Part shown: piece by piece, positions 34,375 through 43,228 of the stretch | Layout of the letters: each line of letters starts with the position of its first letter | How positions within the stretch are numbered: position 1 is the stretch's first letter | NCBI GenBank assembly: GCA_017410365.1 | Contig: JAFQQY010000035.1 | Coordinates: forward strand, 1 to 64,000 | Direction: 5' to 3' | Origin: Prevotella sp. | Lineage (GTDB): Bacteria; Bacteroidota; Bacteroidia; Bacteroidales; Bacteroidaceae | DNA length: 64,000 nt | Position numbers and translations under genes: made by a program | Notes under the pieces: model-generated | Told to the model about the DNA's origin: nothing | The model's input: the letters and a program-made list of their open reading frames with translations, nothing else | The model's database searches: none

Positions 34375-34959
34375 ATGAAATCAATCCACAAAACCCTCCT
34401 TACCCTCTTTCTATCATTCATCCCTGCATTATTGTGGGCTATTACTAACACTGAAAATGAGAGTGTTGCAGACACTGCAAATCTACCAAAGATTATCAAA
34501 GCTGAGATAAAACACATGTTTTTCACAGAAAACGAACAGGAATTTTACAACATAGATTTAGAAGTAAAAACAAAAAGGACAGACTGGATTAAAGTAGAAC
34601 TTGAGGAAGAAAATAGTCCATACATACAATTATATACAAAACAACAGCCTGATACTGTCTACATGTTTACAATAAACAGCATAAGCATCTACGATAGGGC
34701 TTTACTTACCATTACGGCGGGAAACGGACATGGTGAGATGGTTTCCACAATTGAGGTCCCCGTCCACCCTACAGGCATCTCTGAGACAGAAACCAATGAA
34801 AATATTACGATTGAAGTTTATGATGCAGGCGGAAAAATGCTTGGCTGTGTAAAATCCACCGAAGAGTTGAAAAAATTCAAGAATCGAATACTGATTGTAA
34901 AGGTTTTTACCAATGGCAGATTGAAGGAGACCAAAAAGATTCAAAAACAATTCAACTGA
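34375..34959 (+). CDS. Exported protein with a sorting-domain-like C-terminus
   Basis: From ATG 34375 the protein has about 194 residues and starts with signal peptide MKSIHKTLLTLFLSFIPALLWA. The middle is beta-rich. The last 55 residues (ITIEVYDAGGKMLG...KNRILIVKVFTNGRLKETKKIQ) resemble the immunoglobulin-like C-terminal sorting domains used by the type IX secretion system. The upstream in-frame start (34339) overlaps the -7 box and is rejected. It is monocistronic between a consensus promoter and a strong terminator. The function is not recognisable. Confidence 0.65.
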   Translation: MKSIHKTLLTLFLSFIPALLWAITNTENESVADTANLPKIIKAEIKHMFFTENEQEFYNIDLEVKTKRTDWIKVELEEENSPYIQLYTKQQPDTVYMFTINSISIYDRALLTITAGNGHGEMVSTIEVPVHPTGISETETNENITIEVYDAGGKMLGCVKSTEELKKFKNRILIVKVFTNGRLKETKKIQKQFN

Positions 34960-35010
34960 GTTAGACAAGTTTTAAACTTAAATCGATTATTATATTTATA
35001 AACCTATTAT

Positions 35011-35051
35011 AAAATACGAGGCTATTCCCCAATAGGATAGCCTCGTATTTT
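35011..35051. terminator. Strong hairpin between convergent genes
   Basis: The perfect 15-bp stem 35011-35025/35037-35051 (AAAATACGAGGCTAT and complement) has an 11-nt loop. A/T-rich ends on both sides make it a bidirectional terminator for the gene at 34375 and for kduD. Confidence 0.88.
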
Positions 35052-35071
35052 ATAAGAATTAGCAAACAGGC

Positions 35072-35872
35072 TTAAGGCTGCTTACCGATATAAGCAAGGA
35101 TACCGCCGTCAACGTAGAGCACGTGACCGTTAACGGCATCAGAAGCCTTAGAAGCGAGGAACACTGCAGGTCCACCCAGTTCTTCTGGATCGAGCCAGCG
35201 TCCTGCTGGAGTCTTTGCACAGATGAATGAGTCGAACGGATGACGGCTGCCGTCTGCCTGACGCTCACGCAATGGAGCTGTCTGTGGAGTAGCGATATAA
35301 CCAGGACCGATACCGTTGCACTGGATATTGTACTCACCATACTCAGAGCAGATGTTGCGTGTAAGCATCTTCAAACCACCCTTTGCTGCTGCGTATGCAG
35401 AAACAGTTTCACGGCCAAGTTCACTCATCATTGAGCAGATATTGATAATCTTACCCTCGCGGCGCTCCATCATCTCTGGGATAACGGCACTTGCGCAGAT
35501 GAATGGACCAACGAGGTCGATGTCGATAACCTGCTGGAACTCGCTGCGCTTCATCTCGTGCATAGGAATGCGCTTGATGATACCAGCGTTGTTGACGAGG
35601 ATGTCAATCTGACCAACCTCAGCGTGAATCTTCTCTACGAGAGCCTTCACCTGGTCTTCGTTAGTTACGTCACAAACATAACCGTGCACGTTCTCTATGC
35701 CAGCCTCTTTGTAGTTGGCCAGCCCCTTAGCGAGAGCGTCCTCGTTGATGTCGTTGAAAATAATGTTCTCTACACCTGCAGCCACGAAAGCCTTTGCGAT
35801 GTTAAAACCGATACCGTAAGAAGCACCTGTGATCCATGCGTTCTTGCCGGATAATGAGAATAAATTCTTCAT
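35072..35872 (-). CDS. kduD: 2-deoxy-D-gluconate 3-dehydrogenase-type short-chain dehydrogenase
   Basis: This 266-residue SDR has the NAD-binding ITGASYGIGFNIAKAF, NNAGI, the catalytic S...YAAAK (AYAAAKGGL) and a C-terminal SDAVNGHVLYVDGG. Together with KduI, encoded upstream on the same strand, it would convert 5-keto-4-deoxyuronate products of pectin or glycosaminoglycan lyases toward KDG. The two genes are normally adjacent; here a four-helix-bundle element sits between them. The arm of that element nearest kduD ends 14 nt before the start codon. Gluconate 5-dehydrogenase is the closest alternative name. Confidence 0.85.
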   Translation of the reverse strand: MKNLFSLSGKNAWITGASYGIGFNIAKAFVAAGVENIIFNDINEDALAKGLANYKEAGIENVHGYVCDVTNEDQVKALVEKIHAEVGQIDILVNNAGIIKRIPMHEMKRSEFQQVIDIDLVGPFICASAVIPEMMERREGKIINICSMMSELGRETVSAYAAAKGGLKMLTRNICSEYGEYNIQCNGIGPGYIATPQTAPLRERQADGSRHPFDSFICAKTPAGRWLDPEELGGPAVFLASKASDAVNGHVLYVDGGILAYIGKQP

Positions 35873-35886
35873 TCAATTACGTTTTT

Positions 35887-36397
35887 AAGGAGTGTAGGAG
35901 TGTAAGGAGTGTAGGAGTGAAGACATTAGCCTTCAGGAATTCCTTACCCCATTCCGACACTCGGGTTATTTAATTCCGTTATTTTTCAATATTCCATTAC
36001 TATAAGATGTCAGAAGTCTTCCTACTTCTTCTGCACTTTCATGTAAAAAGCGATACTCTTCTGCACTTATATAATTCAAATCTTTGGAGAGGATTATGTA
36101 GTTTTGACATTCCGCCAAACTACCTTCAGAGATATTCAGGAAACGGAGTTTGTCGGCCTTACCTAACTTTTTATACCCTTCGGCTATATTTGCTCCTATA
36201 GACACCGCTGCTCTTCTAAATTGAGATGTAAGTCCTAAACGCTCATCAGAGGGAAAATGCTTTGTTATGAAATAAACATCCTTTGTAAACGAATGCGCCT
36301 TCTGCCAAGCAAAAATTTTCTCAAATGAAAACGGTTCCATAAGCAACACATTTAGGTATTGTCCACACTCCTACACTCCTTACACTCCTACCTCCTC
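35887..36397 (-). mobile_element. ~510-bp unit: inverted GGAGTG arrays enclosing a four-helix-bundle gene
   Basis: The left array (35887-35921) contains GGAGTGTA-type units of 8-9 nt. The right array (36364-36397) is its inverse; 35895-35919 and 36366-36390 are identical inverted copies over 25 nt. The only gene inside is the four-helix-bundle ORF. The unit lies between kduI and kduD, which otherwise look like one operon, with its ends 14 nt from the kduD start and 9 nt from the kduI stop. Mobility is inferred. Confidence 0.65.
35966..36340 (-). CDS. Four-helix-bundle protein, 23S-rRNA-intervening-sequence (S23/IVP) family
   Basis: This 124-residue all-helical protein starts MEPFSFEKIFAWQKAHSFTKDVYFITKHFP, with the family core RLGLTSQFRRAAVSIGANIAEGYKK. 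That matches the S23/IVP family, whose fold is shared with the Avd accessory proteins of diversity-generating retroelements. No rRNA gene or reverse transcriptase is in the window. It lies alone inside inverted repeat arrays between kduI and kduD. I chose ATG 36340 rather than the in-frame start three codons upstream because the family begins near F-E-K. Biochemical role unknown; RNA or protein binding is plausible. Confidence 0.88.
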   Translation of the reverse strand: MEPFSFEKIFAWQKAHSFTKDVYFITKHFPSDERLGLTSQFRRAAVSIGANIAEGYKKLGKADKLRFLNISEGSLAECQNYIILSKDLNYISAEEYRFLHESAEEVGRLLTSYSNGILKNNGIK

Positions 36398-36406
36398 TAA
36401 AGAGTT

Positions 36407-37249
36407 CTACTTCAAATCCGTAATCAGCGAAAAGTCCTGATCGCCGTAGTCAAGGTTCTCACCACCCATACCCCAGATGAAGGTGTAGTTGTGAGTAGCT
36501 GCGGCACTGTGGATACTCCACTCAGGAGAGAGAACGGCCTGGTCGCCCTTCATCCAGATGTGACGGGTCTCGTCAACCTCACCCATGAAGTGGCAAACAG
36601 CCTGGTCTGCAGGAACCTCGAAATAGAAGTAAGCCTCCATACGACGGCTGTGAACGTGTGCCGGCATTGTGTTCCATACACTACCTGTTGCAAGTTCGGT
36701 CATACCCATCTGCAACTGACATGTTGGGAGCACCTGGTTTACAATCATCTTGTTGATATTACGCTCGTTGCTTGTTGCGAGGTCGCCCATGTGAGCAACA
36801 ACAGCGTCGGCCTTTGTTATCTTCTTGCAAGGATATGATGTGTGGGCTGTGCAAGAGTTGAAGTAGAACTTAGCAGGCTGAGCAGCGTCCTTAGAACAGA
36901 ACACAACATCGCGGTCGCCGCTACCGATGTAGAGAGCCTCCTTGTATCCGAGCTCGAATGTCTCGTCGCCAACCTTTACGCAACCTTCGCCACCGACGTT
37001 GAAGATACCAATCTCACGGCGTGTAGTGAAGAAAGGAGCCTTCAGAGGGTCGATAGCCTCAAGTTTCAGGCACTCAGCCACTGGCATTGCACCACCAACA
37101 ACCATACGGTCGTACATTGAATACACCATGTTCACCTCGTCAGCAGCAAACACTGTCTCGATCAAGAAGTCGCGACGGATGCGCTTGGTGTCATAATTCT
37201 TTGCGTCCTCTGGATGGGCCGCATAGCGAATTTCATAATTTGTTTTCAT
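36407..37249 (-). CDS. kduI: 5-dehydro-4-deoxy-D-glucuronate isomerase
   Basis: The 280-residue cupin-type protein starts MKTNYEIRYAAHPEDAKNYDTKRIRRDFL and has the zinc-site region MPAHVHSRRMEAYFYFEVP and the ending HNYTFIWGMGGENLDYGDQDF. KduI isomerises 5-keto-4-deoxyuronate to 3-deoxy-D-glycero-2,5-hexodiulosonate, the substrate of KduD. Its length is typical. A -7 box is at 37297-37304. The downstream partner kduD is separated by the repeat-bounded unit. Confidence 0.95.
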   Translation of the reverse strand: MKTNYEIRYAAHPEDAKNYDTKRIRRDFLIETVFAADEVNMVYSMYDRMVVGGAMPVAECLKLEAIDPLKAPFFTTRREIGIFNVGGEGCVKVGDETFELGYKEALYIGSGDRDVVFCSKDAAQPAKFYFNSCTAHTSYPCKKITKADAVVAHMGDLATSNERNINKMIVNQVLPTCQLQMGMTELATGSVWNTMPAHVHSRRMEAYFYFEVPADQAVCHFMGEVDETRHIWMKGDQAVLSPEWSIHSAAATHNYTFIWGMGGENLDYGDQDFSLITDLK

Positions 37250-37296
37250 GTTTATTTTAGTTTAAAAGTTTTGCAAAATCTTCTGCATTGATTTTG

Positions 37297-37304
37297 CAAA
37301 GATA
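37297..37304 (-). promoter_or_regulatory. -7 box of kduI
   Basis: On the minus strand it reads TATCTTTG, 47 nt upstream of the start codon at 37249. No clear -33 element is seen. Confidence 0.5.
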
Positions 37305-37414
37305 CAAATTAAAATTAAGAATAATACAGACTAATGCTTTTCTTTTTATTAAGATTATTTAAAAACAAAAGCAGAACACTCAGAAAAGAGCATCCTGCTT
37401 TTATTTATTGGGCG

Positions 37415-37485
37415 TTGGACCACCGGGATTCGAACCCAGAATGACAGAACCAAAACCTGTAGTGTTACCATTACACCATGGTCCA
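37415..37485 (-). tRNA. tRNA-Gln (anticodon TTG)
   Basis: Read on the minus strand, acceptor strands TGGACCA and TGGTCCA pair fully. There is a D-arm GTGTAATGGTAACAC, an anticodon stem ACAGG/TCTGT with loop TTTTGGT (anticodon TTG), and a T-arm CTGGG-TTCGAAT-CCCGG. The discriminator base is A and CCA is not encoded. It is transcribed away from tyrS, toward kduI. Confidence 0.93.
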
Positions 37486-37580
37486 ATGCAATAAATCGGG
37501 TGCAAAGGTATGAAAAATTTGGCATACCGCCAAATTTTTAATTAGGAATTATGAATTATAAATTATGATAACAAATAAAG

Positions 37581-37663
37581 AACAACGAATTTCACGAATT
37601 AAACGAATTTTATCATGATGCAACTAAGCAAAATAATTCGTATAATTCGAGAAATTCGTTGTT
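37581..37663. repeat. Gene-less inverted array of ACGAATT units
   Basis: Left arm 37581-37609 contains three ACGAATT units with a 9-nt period. Right arm 37635-37663 is its reverse complement with two mismatches in 29. The loop is 25 nt. It lies between tyrS and tRNA-Gln and has the same design as the arrays around the four-helix-bundle genes. Confidence 0.7.
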
Positions 37664-37695
37664 ATAATAAAAACAAACTAAATTTGTAGTCTATT

Positions 37696-38991
37696 TTACT
37701 TTACAATAACAAGATAGTAGTTCTTCTTTCCGCGCTGAACGAGCAGATACTTGCCGTCAATCAGGTCGTCGGCTGTTATTGGACGGTCGAACTCGGCGAG
37801 CTTCTCCTTGTTCAACGACACGCCGCCACCCTGAACGAGCTTGCGCATCTCGCCCTTGCTTGCAAACACGGCAGCAGCCTGTGTGAATATCTCTACTGCT
37901 GGCTGACCAATCTGGTCGGCAGAGATTTCAAACTGTGGCACGCCCTCGAAGATGTCTAGCAGTGTCTGCTCGTCGAGCTTCAGCAGACTGTCCTTTGTTG
38001 ACTTGCCGAAGAGGATGTTGCTGGCTTCGATTGCCATGTCGAGGTCTTCCTTAGAGTGAACAAGCACTGTCACCTCCTCTGCCAAGCGCTTCTGCAGCAC
38101 GCGGCGGCCTGGGTCTTGCTTGTGCTCCTCTACAAGGGCATCGATGGTCTCCTTGTCGAGACTGGTGAATATCTTGATGTAGCGTTCTGCATCGTCGTCG
38201 CTCACGTTGAGCCAGAACTGATAGAACTTATATGGTGTTGTGCGGTTGCGGTCGAGCCAGATGTTTCCGCTCTCTGTCTTACCGAACTTCTTGCCGTCTG
38301 CCTTTGTTATCAGCGGACAGGTGAGGGCGAAAGCCTCGTTCTCATTACCGAGAGTGCGGCGGATGAGTTCTGTACCTGTTGTCATGTTGCCCCACTGGTC
38401 GTTACCTCCAAGCTGCAACTTGCAACCCATGTGCTGGTATAGATACAGGAAGTCGTAGCCCTGCAGCAACTGGTATGTAAACTCTGTGAATGAAAGTCCG
38501 TCGCGAGCCGTTCCGTTAAGACGCTGCTGCACGCTGTCCTTTGCCATCATATAGTTGACGGTGATGTGCTTGCCCACCTCGCGTGCGAAATCAAGGAAGG
38601 TGAAGTCCTTCATCCAGTCGTAGTTGTTCACGAGTTCGGCCTTGTTTGGTTCGTCACCCTCGAAGTCGAGGAACTTAGCCACCTGCTTCTTTATGCATTC
38701 CTGATTATGATAGAGAGTCTCGTTGTTGAGCAAGTTGCGCTCCTGACTCTTTCCCGACGGGTCGCCAATCATACCAGTAGCACCACCAACCAAGATGATT
38801 GGCTTATGGCCGCAGTGCTGCAAGTGGCGCAACATCATGATACCGCAGAGATGACCTATATGCAGAGAATCTGCCGTAGGGTCAGTACCGAGGTATGCCG
38901 TAACCATCTCCTTCTGGAGGAGTTCTTCTGTTCCGGGCATGATCTGCGAAAGCATCCCACGCCATTTCAGTTCTTCTACAAAGTTTTTCAT
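37696..38991 (-). CDS. tyrS: Tyrosyl-tRNA synthetase
   Basis: The 431-residue class I synthetase has the HIGH motif within [18 protein letters not shown], the tyrosine-binding [13 protein letters not shown] and [12 protein letters not shown]. In place of KMSKS it has [12 protein letters not shown], as in bacterial TyrRS. The C-terminal S4-like RNA-binding domain ([20 protein letters not shown]) is complete. A repeat island starts 24 nt upstream of its start codon. Confidence 0.96.
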   Translation of the reverse strand: MKNFVEELKWRGMLSQIMPGTEELLQKEMVTAYLGTDPTADSLHIGHLCGIMMLRHLQHCGHKPIILVGGATGMIGDPSGKSQERNLLNNETLYHNQECIKKQVAKFLDFEGDEPNKAELVNNYDWMKDFTFLDFAREVGKHITVNYMMAKDSVQQRLNGTARDGLSFTEFTYQLLQGYDFLYLYQHMGCKLQLGGNDQWGNMTTGTELIRRTLGNENEAFALTCPLITKADGKKFGKTESGNIWLDRNRTTPYKFYQFWLNVSDDDAERYIKIFTSLDKETIDALVEEHKQDPGRRVLQKRLAEEVTVLVHSKEDLDMAIEASNILFGKSTKDSLLKLDEQTLLDIFEGVPQFEISADQIGQPAVEIFTQAAAVFASKGEMRKLVQGGGVSLNKEKLAEFDRPITADDLIDGKYLLVQRGKKNYYLVIVK

Positions 38992-39015
38992 ATCTTTATT
39001 TATTTGTTTTCTTTT

Positions 39016-39250
39016 AGGAGTGAAGAAGTGACGCTTCGCTTAGGAGTTCAGGAGTGTAGGAGTGCAGACGGATGCTTTCTTTTTAAGAAGTTAAAGGGAG
39101 TTATAGGAAGTTATCGCTTCGCTAAGGAGTTACAGGACGTATGCTTGACATGCAAATGTCTTCTATCTCCTTCTACCTTCTTCTACATTCTTCTACATTC
39201 TTCTACATTCTTCTACATTCCTCCCCTCGGGGAGGTTAGGAGGGGGCTTT
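39016..39250. repeat. Composite repeat island 1 (upstream of tyrS)
   Basis: Order on the plus strand: GGAGTG arrays (39016-39064); core with GACGGATGC (about 39067) in a 73-nt block identical to island 2 (39050-39122); a second core part at 39132-39167 ending GCAAATGTC; CTTCTACATT decamers (about 39178-39220); and a GC-rich palindrome (39220-39247). Confidence 0.75.
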
Positions 39251-39274
39251 CAATTCTTCACCCTCCAATTCTTC

Positions 39275-39490
39275 TCATGGCACCGGGTCATATCCGCTTC
39301 CGCCCCACGGATGGCATCTCAGCAATCTCCTTACAGCCAGCCACAGTCCTTTTATCGGTCCGTGCTTCACCAGCGCCTGTCGTGCATACTCAGAACAAGT
39401 AGGTGTGAAGCGGCATGAAGGAGGGGTAAGCGGCGAGATGCACCTCTGATAAAAAAGTATAGGCAAGCAGAGTAGCCATGTCGTCAGCAT
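39275..39490 (-). CDS. yidD: Membrane protein insertion efficiency factor YidD
   Basis: This 71-residue protein contains [15 protein letters not shown] and then [15 protein letters not shown]...[21 protein letters not shown], the complete YidD signature with its three cysteines. YidD assists membrane-protein insertion with YidC. ATG 39490 lies 1 nt after the rnpA stop. The longer start at 39517 would overlap rnpA and only repeats an MGRI motif, so I reject it. The neighbours rnpA and hemD complete a common Bacteroidales order. Confidence 0.93.
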   Translation of the reverse strand: MLTTWLLCLPILFYQRCISPLTPPSCRFTPTCSEYARQALVKHGPIKGLWLAVRRLLRCHPWGGSGYDPVP

Positions 39491-39491
39491 C

Positions 39492-39938
39492 TTAATCCTG
39501 CCCATTATCCTGCCCATCGCGCTTTATTTTTTCTGCCACCCTGTTGAGCAGCACGTTCATCTTTTCCGCCACCTCGCCAGTTGTAATCATAACCCTTGCC
39601 TGCCAGATAAAAGCCAGCGCCACAGCCTCGCCCTCTCTGTCTTTCATCACGTCGAGCAGCACATGCTTGTTGTGTCTGTAAGCTTCTCTCACCTGCCTTT
39701 TCACCCTGTTGCGGTCTACTGCATGCTTGAAATGCTTTTTCGGCACACTTACCAGTATCTGCGCTTGCGCCCCGTCTCGTTGTTCCATTTTCATGTAGAC
39801 AAGTCTCAGCGGATAAGCAGACATCGAGCGGCTACTTCCGCCTCCGAACATCTTGTCCACGAGACTACGGCTCACTATTCTCTCGCTCTTGCTCAAGCCG
39901 CAAGCCATTGGTGCCGGAGTACAGGCCGAAGGCGTCAT
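39492..39938 (-). CDS. rnpA: Ribonuclease P protein component
   Basis: This basic 148-residue protein has [18 protein letters not shown] at the N-terminus and the RNA-binding [16 protein letters not shown] near residues 77-92. Both are typical of RnpA, which cooperates with the RNase P RNA in tRNA 5' maturation. The start codon overlaps the hemD stop by one base (TAATG), indicating coupling. The C-terminal tail ([10 protein letters not shown]) is variable. The RNase P RNA itself is not in the window. Confidence 0.92.
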   Translation of the reverse strand: MTPSACTPAPMACGLSKSERIVSRSLVDKMFGGGSSRSMSAYPLRLVYMKMEQRDGAQAQILVSVPKKHFKHAVDRNRVKRQVREAYRHNKHVLLDVMKDREGEAVALAFIWQARVMITTGEVAEKMNVLLNRVAEKIKRDGQDNGQD

Positions 39939-40687
39939 TATTTCTGATGTTCTTTCAGATATTGCTGCAGAGCGCCCGTCATCGAAGGATATTTCTCTGA
40001 TGGCGCTTCTATGTCAAGGCGCAGTCCTTCATCCTTCACGGCCTTTGCTGTTGCCGGTCCGAATGTAGCGATAGCTATATCTCCCTGCTTGAAGTCAGGG
40101 AAGTTCTTCTTCAGCGAGTCAACACCTGACGGGCTGAAGAACACGAGCATGTCATAGTCGAACGATGCCACCTCTTCTGGGGTGAAATCGTTGCTTACCG
40201 TGCGATACATCACGCACTCTGTGTGATTAAGTTTCTTAGCGTCAAGCATTTCCTTGAGCGAGTCGTTGTGAACATCACTCATAGGCACCAGATACTTCTC
40301 TGCCTTATGCTTGACCATTGAAGGTATCAGGTCGTCTATCTTGCCTGTGCTTCCAAAGAACACCTTTCTCTTGCGATACTGCACATACTTCTGGATATAC
40401 AGCGAGATGGTCTCTGTAATACAGAAGTACTTCATATCTTCAGGTATGGTCACTCTCATCTCCTTTGCCAACGTGAAGAAATTGTCAATAGCGTGACGTG
40501 ACGTGAACACTATTGCAGTATAATCAAGAATATTTATTTTCTGCTGGCGGAATTCCTTTGGCGTCAGTCCTTCTACCTTAATGAAAGGACGGAACACCAG
40601 TTCCACACCAAATCTTGTTGCTATATCAAAATACGGCGACTTTTCACTGGTTGGCTTAGGTTGAGAAACCAAAATTTTCTTAATCAT
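39938..40687 (-). CDS. hemD: Uroporphyrinogen-III synthase family protein
   Basis: This 249-residue protein has the two-domain HemD layout. Visible motifs are ILDYTAIVFTSRHAIDNFF, a domain-linking region, and VFFSPSGVDSLKKNF followed by IATFGPATAKAVKDEGL. HemD closes hydroxymethylbilane to uroporphyrinogen III. In Bacteroidales this family member sits with DUF4271, rnpA and yidD away from other haem genes, so its role may differ in detail. Tight spacing on both sides indicates an operon. Confidence 0.85.
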   Translation of the reverse strand: MIKKILVSQPKPTSEKSPYFDIATRFGVELVFRPFIKVEGLTPKEFRQQKINILDYTAIVFTSRHAIDNFFTLAKEMRVTIPEDMKYFCITETISLYIQKYVQYRKRKVFFGSTGKIDDLIPSMVKHKAEKYLVPMSDVHNDSLKEMLDAKKLNHTECVMYRTVSNDFTPEEVASFDYDMLVFFSPSGVDSLKKNFPDFKQGDIAIATFGPATAKAVKDEGLRLDIEAPSEKYPSMTGALQQYLKEHQK

Positions 40688-40694
40688 CGATGTC

Positions 40695-41486
40695 CTAAAA
40701 ATTTACTTTCAAATAATTACCAATTATTACCAAAATCCCCCACAGAGAGACCAACGGTATCAATTCAAGGGCACAAAAGTACAAAAATATTTGCAGAAAA
40801 TTGCCTAATCGACCAAAAAAGATAGAACAGCACTTGTAAAACGTCAATATTTTAATGAAAAGAAAGACGATTACAAAGCAAACGATAGCATTGTCGAACG
40901 ACAGATTGAAGTATATCAGCAACAATACTACCGGATAGAGCGCCACTCCCTCAAGTGCCGCAAGAAACAGCAGCGACTTTATCCATTGTAAATTTATTTT
41001 ACCGTCAAAAAACACATTGTTCACTACTGTATACAACGCCCCCCTGAGCAGTTGGAACAAGCATACCACAACAAAGAAAATGCCTATCAGCTGATAGGGG
41101 GAGCCAAGCACAAACGTGCTGGAAATATATTCACAAGTATACAGATACTGCAAGATAGAATACAGCAGACATGTCTGCAACAGCAAGATGCACTGAAACC
41201 TGACCTCCGCAGCCGTCTCGCCCACCGTCGTGGCCGCATTTGAGCGACTGCGGAAGAAGTACTTTATCTGGCGCTCAATAAACTGCCTCGACTGGGCTAT
41301 CGACACCACCGCCATCACAAAGCAAGCCAGCATCATCAACGTAATAGCATCGTCGTTGCGCATCAGATAGGGCACGGGGTCGCCCGCGACGCCCATCCAT
41401 CTCACGTTGCCGCCGCTGGTGAATGCCGTATCAAACGGCGTGGGGCTTTCCTTATAAAATAAAGGCAGGGCTGCTGATTCTGTCAT
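40695..41486 (-). CDS. DUF4271 family membrane protein
   Basis: This 263-residue protein has about seven hydrophobic segments, an N-terminal soluble part and an internal WIKSLLFLAALEGVALYPVVLLLIYFN. It fits the Bacteroidetes DUF4271 family by position between metK and hemD and by topology. There is a 3-nt gap to metK and a 7-nt gap to hemD. The function is unknown. Confidence 0.8.
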   Translation of the reverse strand: MTESAALPLFYKESPTPFDTAFTSGGNVRWMGVAGDPVPYLMRNDDAITLMMLACFVMAVVSIAQSRQFIERQIKYFFRSRSNAATTVGETAAEVRFQCILLLQTCLLYSILQYLYTCEYISSTFVLGSPYQLIGIFFVVVCLFQLLRGALYTVVNNVFFDGKINLQWIKSLLFLAALEGVALYPVVLLLIYFNLSFDNAIVCFVIVFLFIKILTFYKCCSIFFGRLGNFLQIFLYFCALELIPLVSLWGILVIIGNYLKVNF

Positions 41487-41489
41487 TCC

Positions 41490-42749
41490 TTATGCTAAAG
41501 CAAACGCACGCTTGATGTCTTCCACCCTGTCGAGCTTCTCCCAAGTAAAGAGTTCTATCTCCATCTGCTTTGTCTCGTGATAGTGGCTTGTAAATGTCTT
41601 TGTCACAACCTCTGGTTTGCGGCCCATGTGTCCGTATGCTGCTGTCTCGGCATACATAGGCTGGCGCAGCTTCAGCGAGCGCTCGATGGCCTTCGGGCGC
41701 AGGTCGAACAGTTCTTCTATCTTCTTGGCTATCTCGCCGTCGGTCATCTGCACGCGGCTCTTGCCGTAGGTGTTCACGTAGATGTTCATCGGCTTTGCCA
41801 CACCGATAGCATAGCTCACCTGCACCAGCATCTCGTCTGCCACACCTGCAGCCACCATGTTCTTGGCTATGTGGCGTGCGGCATAGGCTGCAGAGCGGTC
41901 AACCTTTGAAGAGTCTTTACCAGAGAAAGCGCCGCCGCCGTGCGCACCCTTGCCTCCGTATGTGTCAACAATAATCTTACGTCCTGTAAGACCGGTATCT
42001 CCATGAGGACCACCGATAACAAACTTACCCGTTGGGTTTACATAATATTTTATATCATCGCCAAACAGGTCGAGCACCTTCTGTGAGTGTATCTGTGCCT
42101 TTACTCTTGGCATCAGTATGTTAAGCACATCGTCCTTAATCTTGCTGAGCATAGCCTCATCCTCATCAAAATCATCGTGCTGAGTAGACACCACGATGGT
42201 GTCTATGCGCTCTGGCACGCCGTTGTCGCTGTACTGCACCGTCACCTGACTCTTTGAGTCTGGGCGCAGATAGGTCATCACCTTGCCCTCCTTGCGTATC
42301 TCTGCCAGCACGCTCATAATCAGATGCGCCAGGTCGAGCGAAACGGGCATGTAGTTCTCCGTCTCGTTGGTGGCATAGCCGAACATCATGCCTTGGTCGC
42401 CGGCACCCTGATTGTCCTCATCTTCGCGGTCAACGCCTTGGTTGATGTCGCTGCTCTGCTCGTGGATGGCACTGAGGATGCCGCACGAGTTGCCGTCAAA
42501 CTGATACTCGGCCTTGGTATAGCCGATCTTCTTGATTGTATTGCGGGCAATGGTCTGCAGGTCGATATAGACCTCGCTGCGCACCTCACCCATTATCACC
42601 ACCTGACCAGTGGTCACGAACGACTCGCACGCCACGCGTGCCTTGCTGTCGTAAGCCAGAAACTGGTCTAATATTGCATCACTAATCTGGTCGGCCACTT
42701 TATCGGGATGCCCCTCTGATACTGATTCTGAAGAAAATAGATATGACAT
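41490..42749 (-). CDS. metK: S-adenosylmethionine synthetase
   Basis: This 419-residue enzyme starts [28 protein letters not shown], with the conserved H-P-D. It also has [35 protein letters not shown] and [22 protein letters not shown]. MetK makes AdoMet from methionine and ATP. I chose ATG 42749; the open frame extends to 42773 with an unconserved N-terminus. A repeat island begins 54 nt upstream. Confidence 0.96.
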   Translation of the reverse strand: MSYLFSSESVSEGHPDKVADQISDAILDQFLAYDSKARVACESFVTTGQVVIMGEVRSEVYIDLQTIARNTIKKIGYTKAEYQFDGNSCGILSAIHEQSSDINQGVDREDEDNQGAGDQGMMFGYATNETENYMPVSLDLAHLIMSVLAEIRKEGKVMTYLRPDSKSQVTVQYSDNGVPERIDTIVVSTQHDDFDEDEAMLSKIKDDVLNILMPRVKAQIHSQKVLDLFGDDIKYYVNPTGKFVIGGPHGDTGLTGRKIIVDTYGGKGAHGGGAFSGKDSSKVDRSAAYAARHIAKNMVAAGVADEMLVQVSYAIGVAKPMNIYVNTYGKSRVQMTDGEIAKKIEELFDLRPKAIERSLKLRQPMYAETAAYGHMGRKPEVVTKTFTSHYHETKQMEIELFTWEKLDRVEDIKRAFALA

Positions 42750-42803
42750 GTATTTTGTTTTTTTAGTTGACAAGTTGACGAGTTAACGAGTTGATTGTTT
42801 TTA

Positions 42804-43060
42804 AGGAGTGCAGGAGTGTAGGAGTGCAGACGGATGCTTTCTTTTTAAGAAGTTAAAGGGAGTTATAGGAAGTTATCGCTTCGCAAAGGAGGAGTTTCCT
42901 TGAGCTATGCGAAAAACAGGACGTATGCTTGACACGCAAATGTCTTCTATCTTCTTTTATCTCCTTCTACCTTCTTCTATCTTCTTCATTCCATCAATCT
43001 TTCAATCCTTCTAATCTTTCAATCCTTCTCCCCTCCTTTGGAGGGGTTGGGGGAGGTTTC
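42804..43060. repeat. Composite repeat island 2 (upstream of metK)
   Basis: It has the same order as island 1: GGAGTG arrays; a block (42812-42884) identical to 39050-39122 over 73 nt; a second core part (about 42916-42951, one mismatch to island 1); CTTCTATCTTC-type pyrimidine repeats; and a GC-rich palindrome CCCCTCC-TTT-GGAGGGG with tail (43030-43059). No gene is seen between 42750 and 43228. Confidence 0.75.
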
Positions 43061-43166
43061 AATCCTCAAAACTTCACAACTCATCGTTTCAAAGTGCAAA
43101 GTTACTTATTTTTCTCCTCTCGGCAAACTCTTGAGCAGATAAAATGCTGATGTGGTGAAATAATTG

Positions 43167-43198
43167 CGTGCATACACCCACAACTGGATGTATGCACG
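43167..43198 (-). terminator. Hairpin downstream of the leucine-rich secreted protein
   Basis: CGTGCATACA (43167-43176) pairs perfectly with TGTATGCACG (43189-43198) around a 12-nt loop, 30 nt past the stop at 43229. The T-run on the minus strand is weak. Confidence 0.55.
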
Positions 43199-43228
43199 AC
43201 TGAATTTAAAAGATTTCCAACCTATCCG

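Noticed and set aside
35966-36340. Four-helix-bundle gene as the Avd component of a diversity-generating retroelement
   Set aside because: No reverse transcriptase, template repeat or variable repeat is found anywhere in the window.
35966-36340. Gene inside a 23S rRNA intervening sequence
   Set aside because: There is no rRNA sequence around either S23-family gene; both lie between protein-coding genes.
38566-39402. 278-codon plus-strand frame across tyrS and the repeat island
   Set aside because: It is antisense to tyrS and yidD and continues through the island's low-complexity repeats.
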